From positions 49,501 through 113,500 of the forward strand of contig CAJNDS010002217.1 of assembly GCA_905221605.1 (NCBI GenBank): a DNA stretch of 64,000 nt, written 5' to 3'. The position numbers and the translations under genes were made by a program. The notes under the pieces are model-generated. The model searched no databases and was not told the origin of the DNA. It worked only from the letters and a program-made list of their open reading frames with translations. Position 1 is the stretch's first letter. Each line of letters opens with the position of its first letter. Shown here in pieces: positions 1 through 64,000 of this stretch. This DNA comes from Symbiodinium natans (Eukaryota; Sar; Dinophyceae; Suessiales; Symbiodiniaceae).

Positions 1-64000
<64,000 letters not shown>

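Overview
The window is eukaryotic and looks like dinoflagellate nuclear DNA, probably Symbiodiniaceae or a related suessialean. No long open reading frame exists outside simple-sequence repeats. What does recur, on the minus strand only, is one protein repeat of about 100 residues, cut into exons of 20-141 bp. Almost every exon begins after AG|G. Donors are GC, GA or GT, and in my hand placements GC is the commonest. That GC/GA donor use with AG|G acceptors is the known dinoflagellate splicing pattern, and it is the main basis for the organism call.

The whole window reads as an internal part of one giant minus-strand gene that runs off both edges. I place about 154 exons in 34 successive repeat units, named R1 at the right edge (upstream) to R34 at the left edge. 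Roughly 8.5-9 kb is coding, or about 2,900 residues. No start codon, signal peptide, membrane segment or stop could be assigned. Read N to C, the consensus order is: a linker (ISDTxASVSN), an acidic strand (VSFTDxDLDxxELGG), a Trp strand (xVTWxPPxDxSQ), a Tyr strand (VTHYVVYLAxDxxGxNRS), a Gly/Thr/Asn turn (VGSxVPVGTN), a Pro strand (xLxVPADTxL) and a closing strand (FTHLLVYTKSSLVEQTTP). The spacing of VTWxPP, YxVYL and LVYTKS resembles a fibronectin type III fold. That is inference; the family is not named here with certainty.

Layout from the right edge: R1-R8 (63.5-48 kb) are nearly complete, with a C-rich tract at 60.7 kb and a long CA tract at 49.7-50.2 kb in introns. R9-R17 (47.7-28.6 kb) are mostly complete, with a CAG tract at 45.0 kb, a 40-bp minisatellite at 38.9-39.1 kb and CT-rich tracts at 39.5-40.0 kb. 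R18-R21 (28.1-22.8 kb) are incomplete or decayed around a large trinucleotide/hexanucleotide block at 23.5-24.05 kb. R22-R34 (22.8 kb to the left edge) are again regular, with a G-rich tract at 4.5-4.65 kb. Introns also hold short out-of-order pieces that resemble the repeat, a few possible transposon-derived peptides and many AT-rich TATACT/TACTGTA patches. No tRNA, rRNA, CRISPR or plus-strand gene was recognised.
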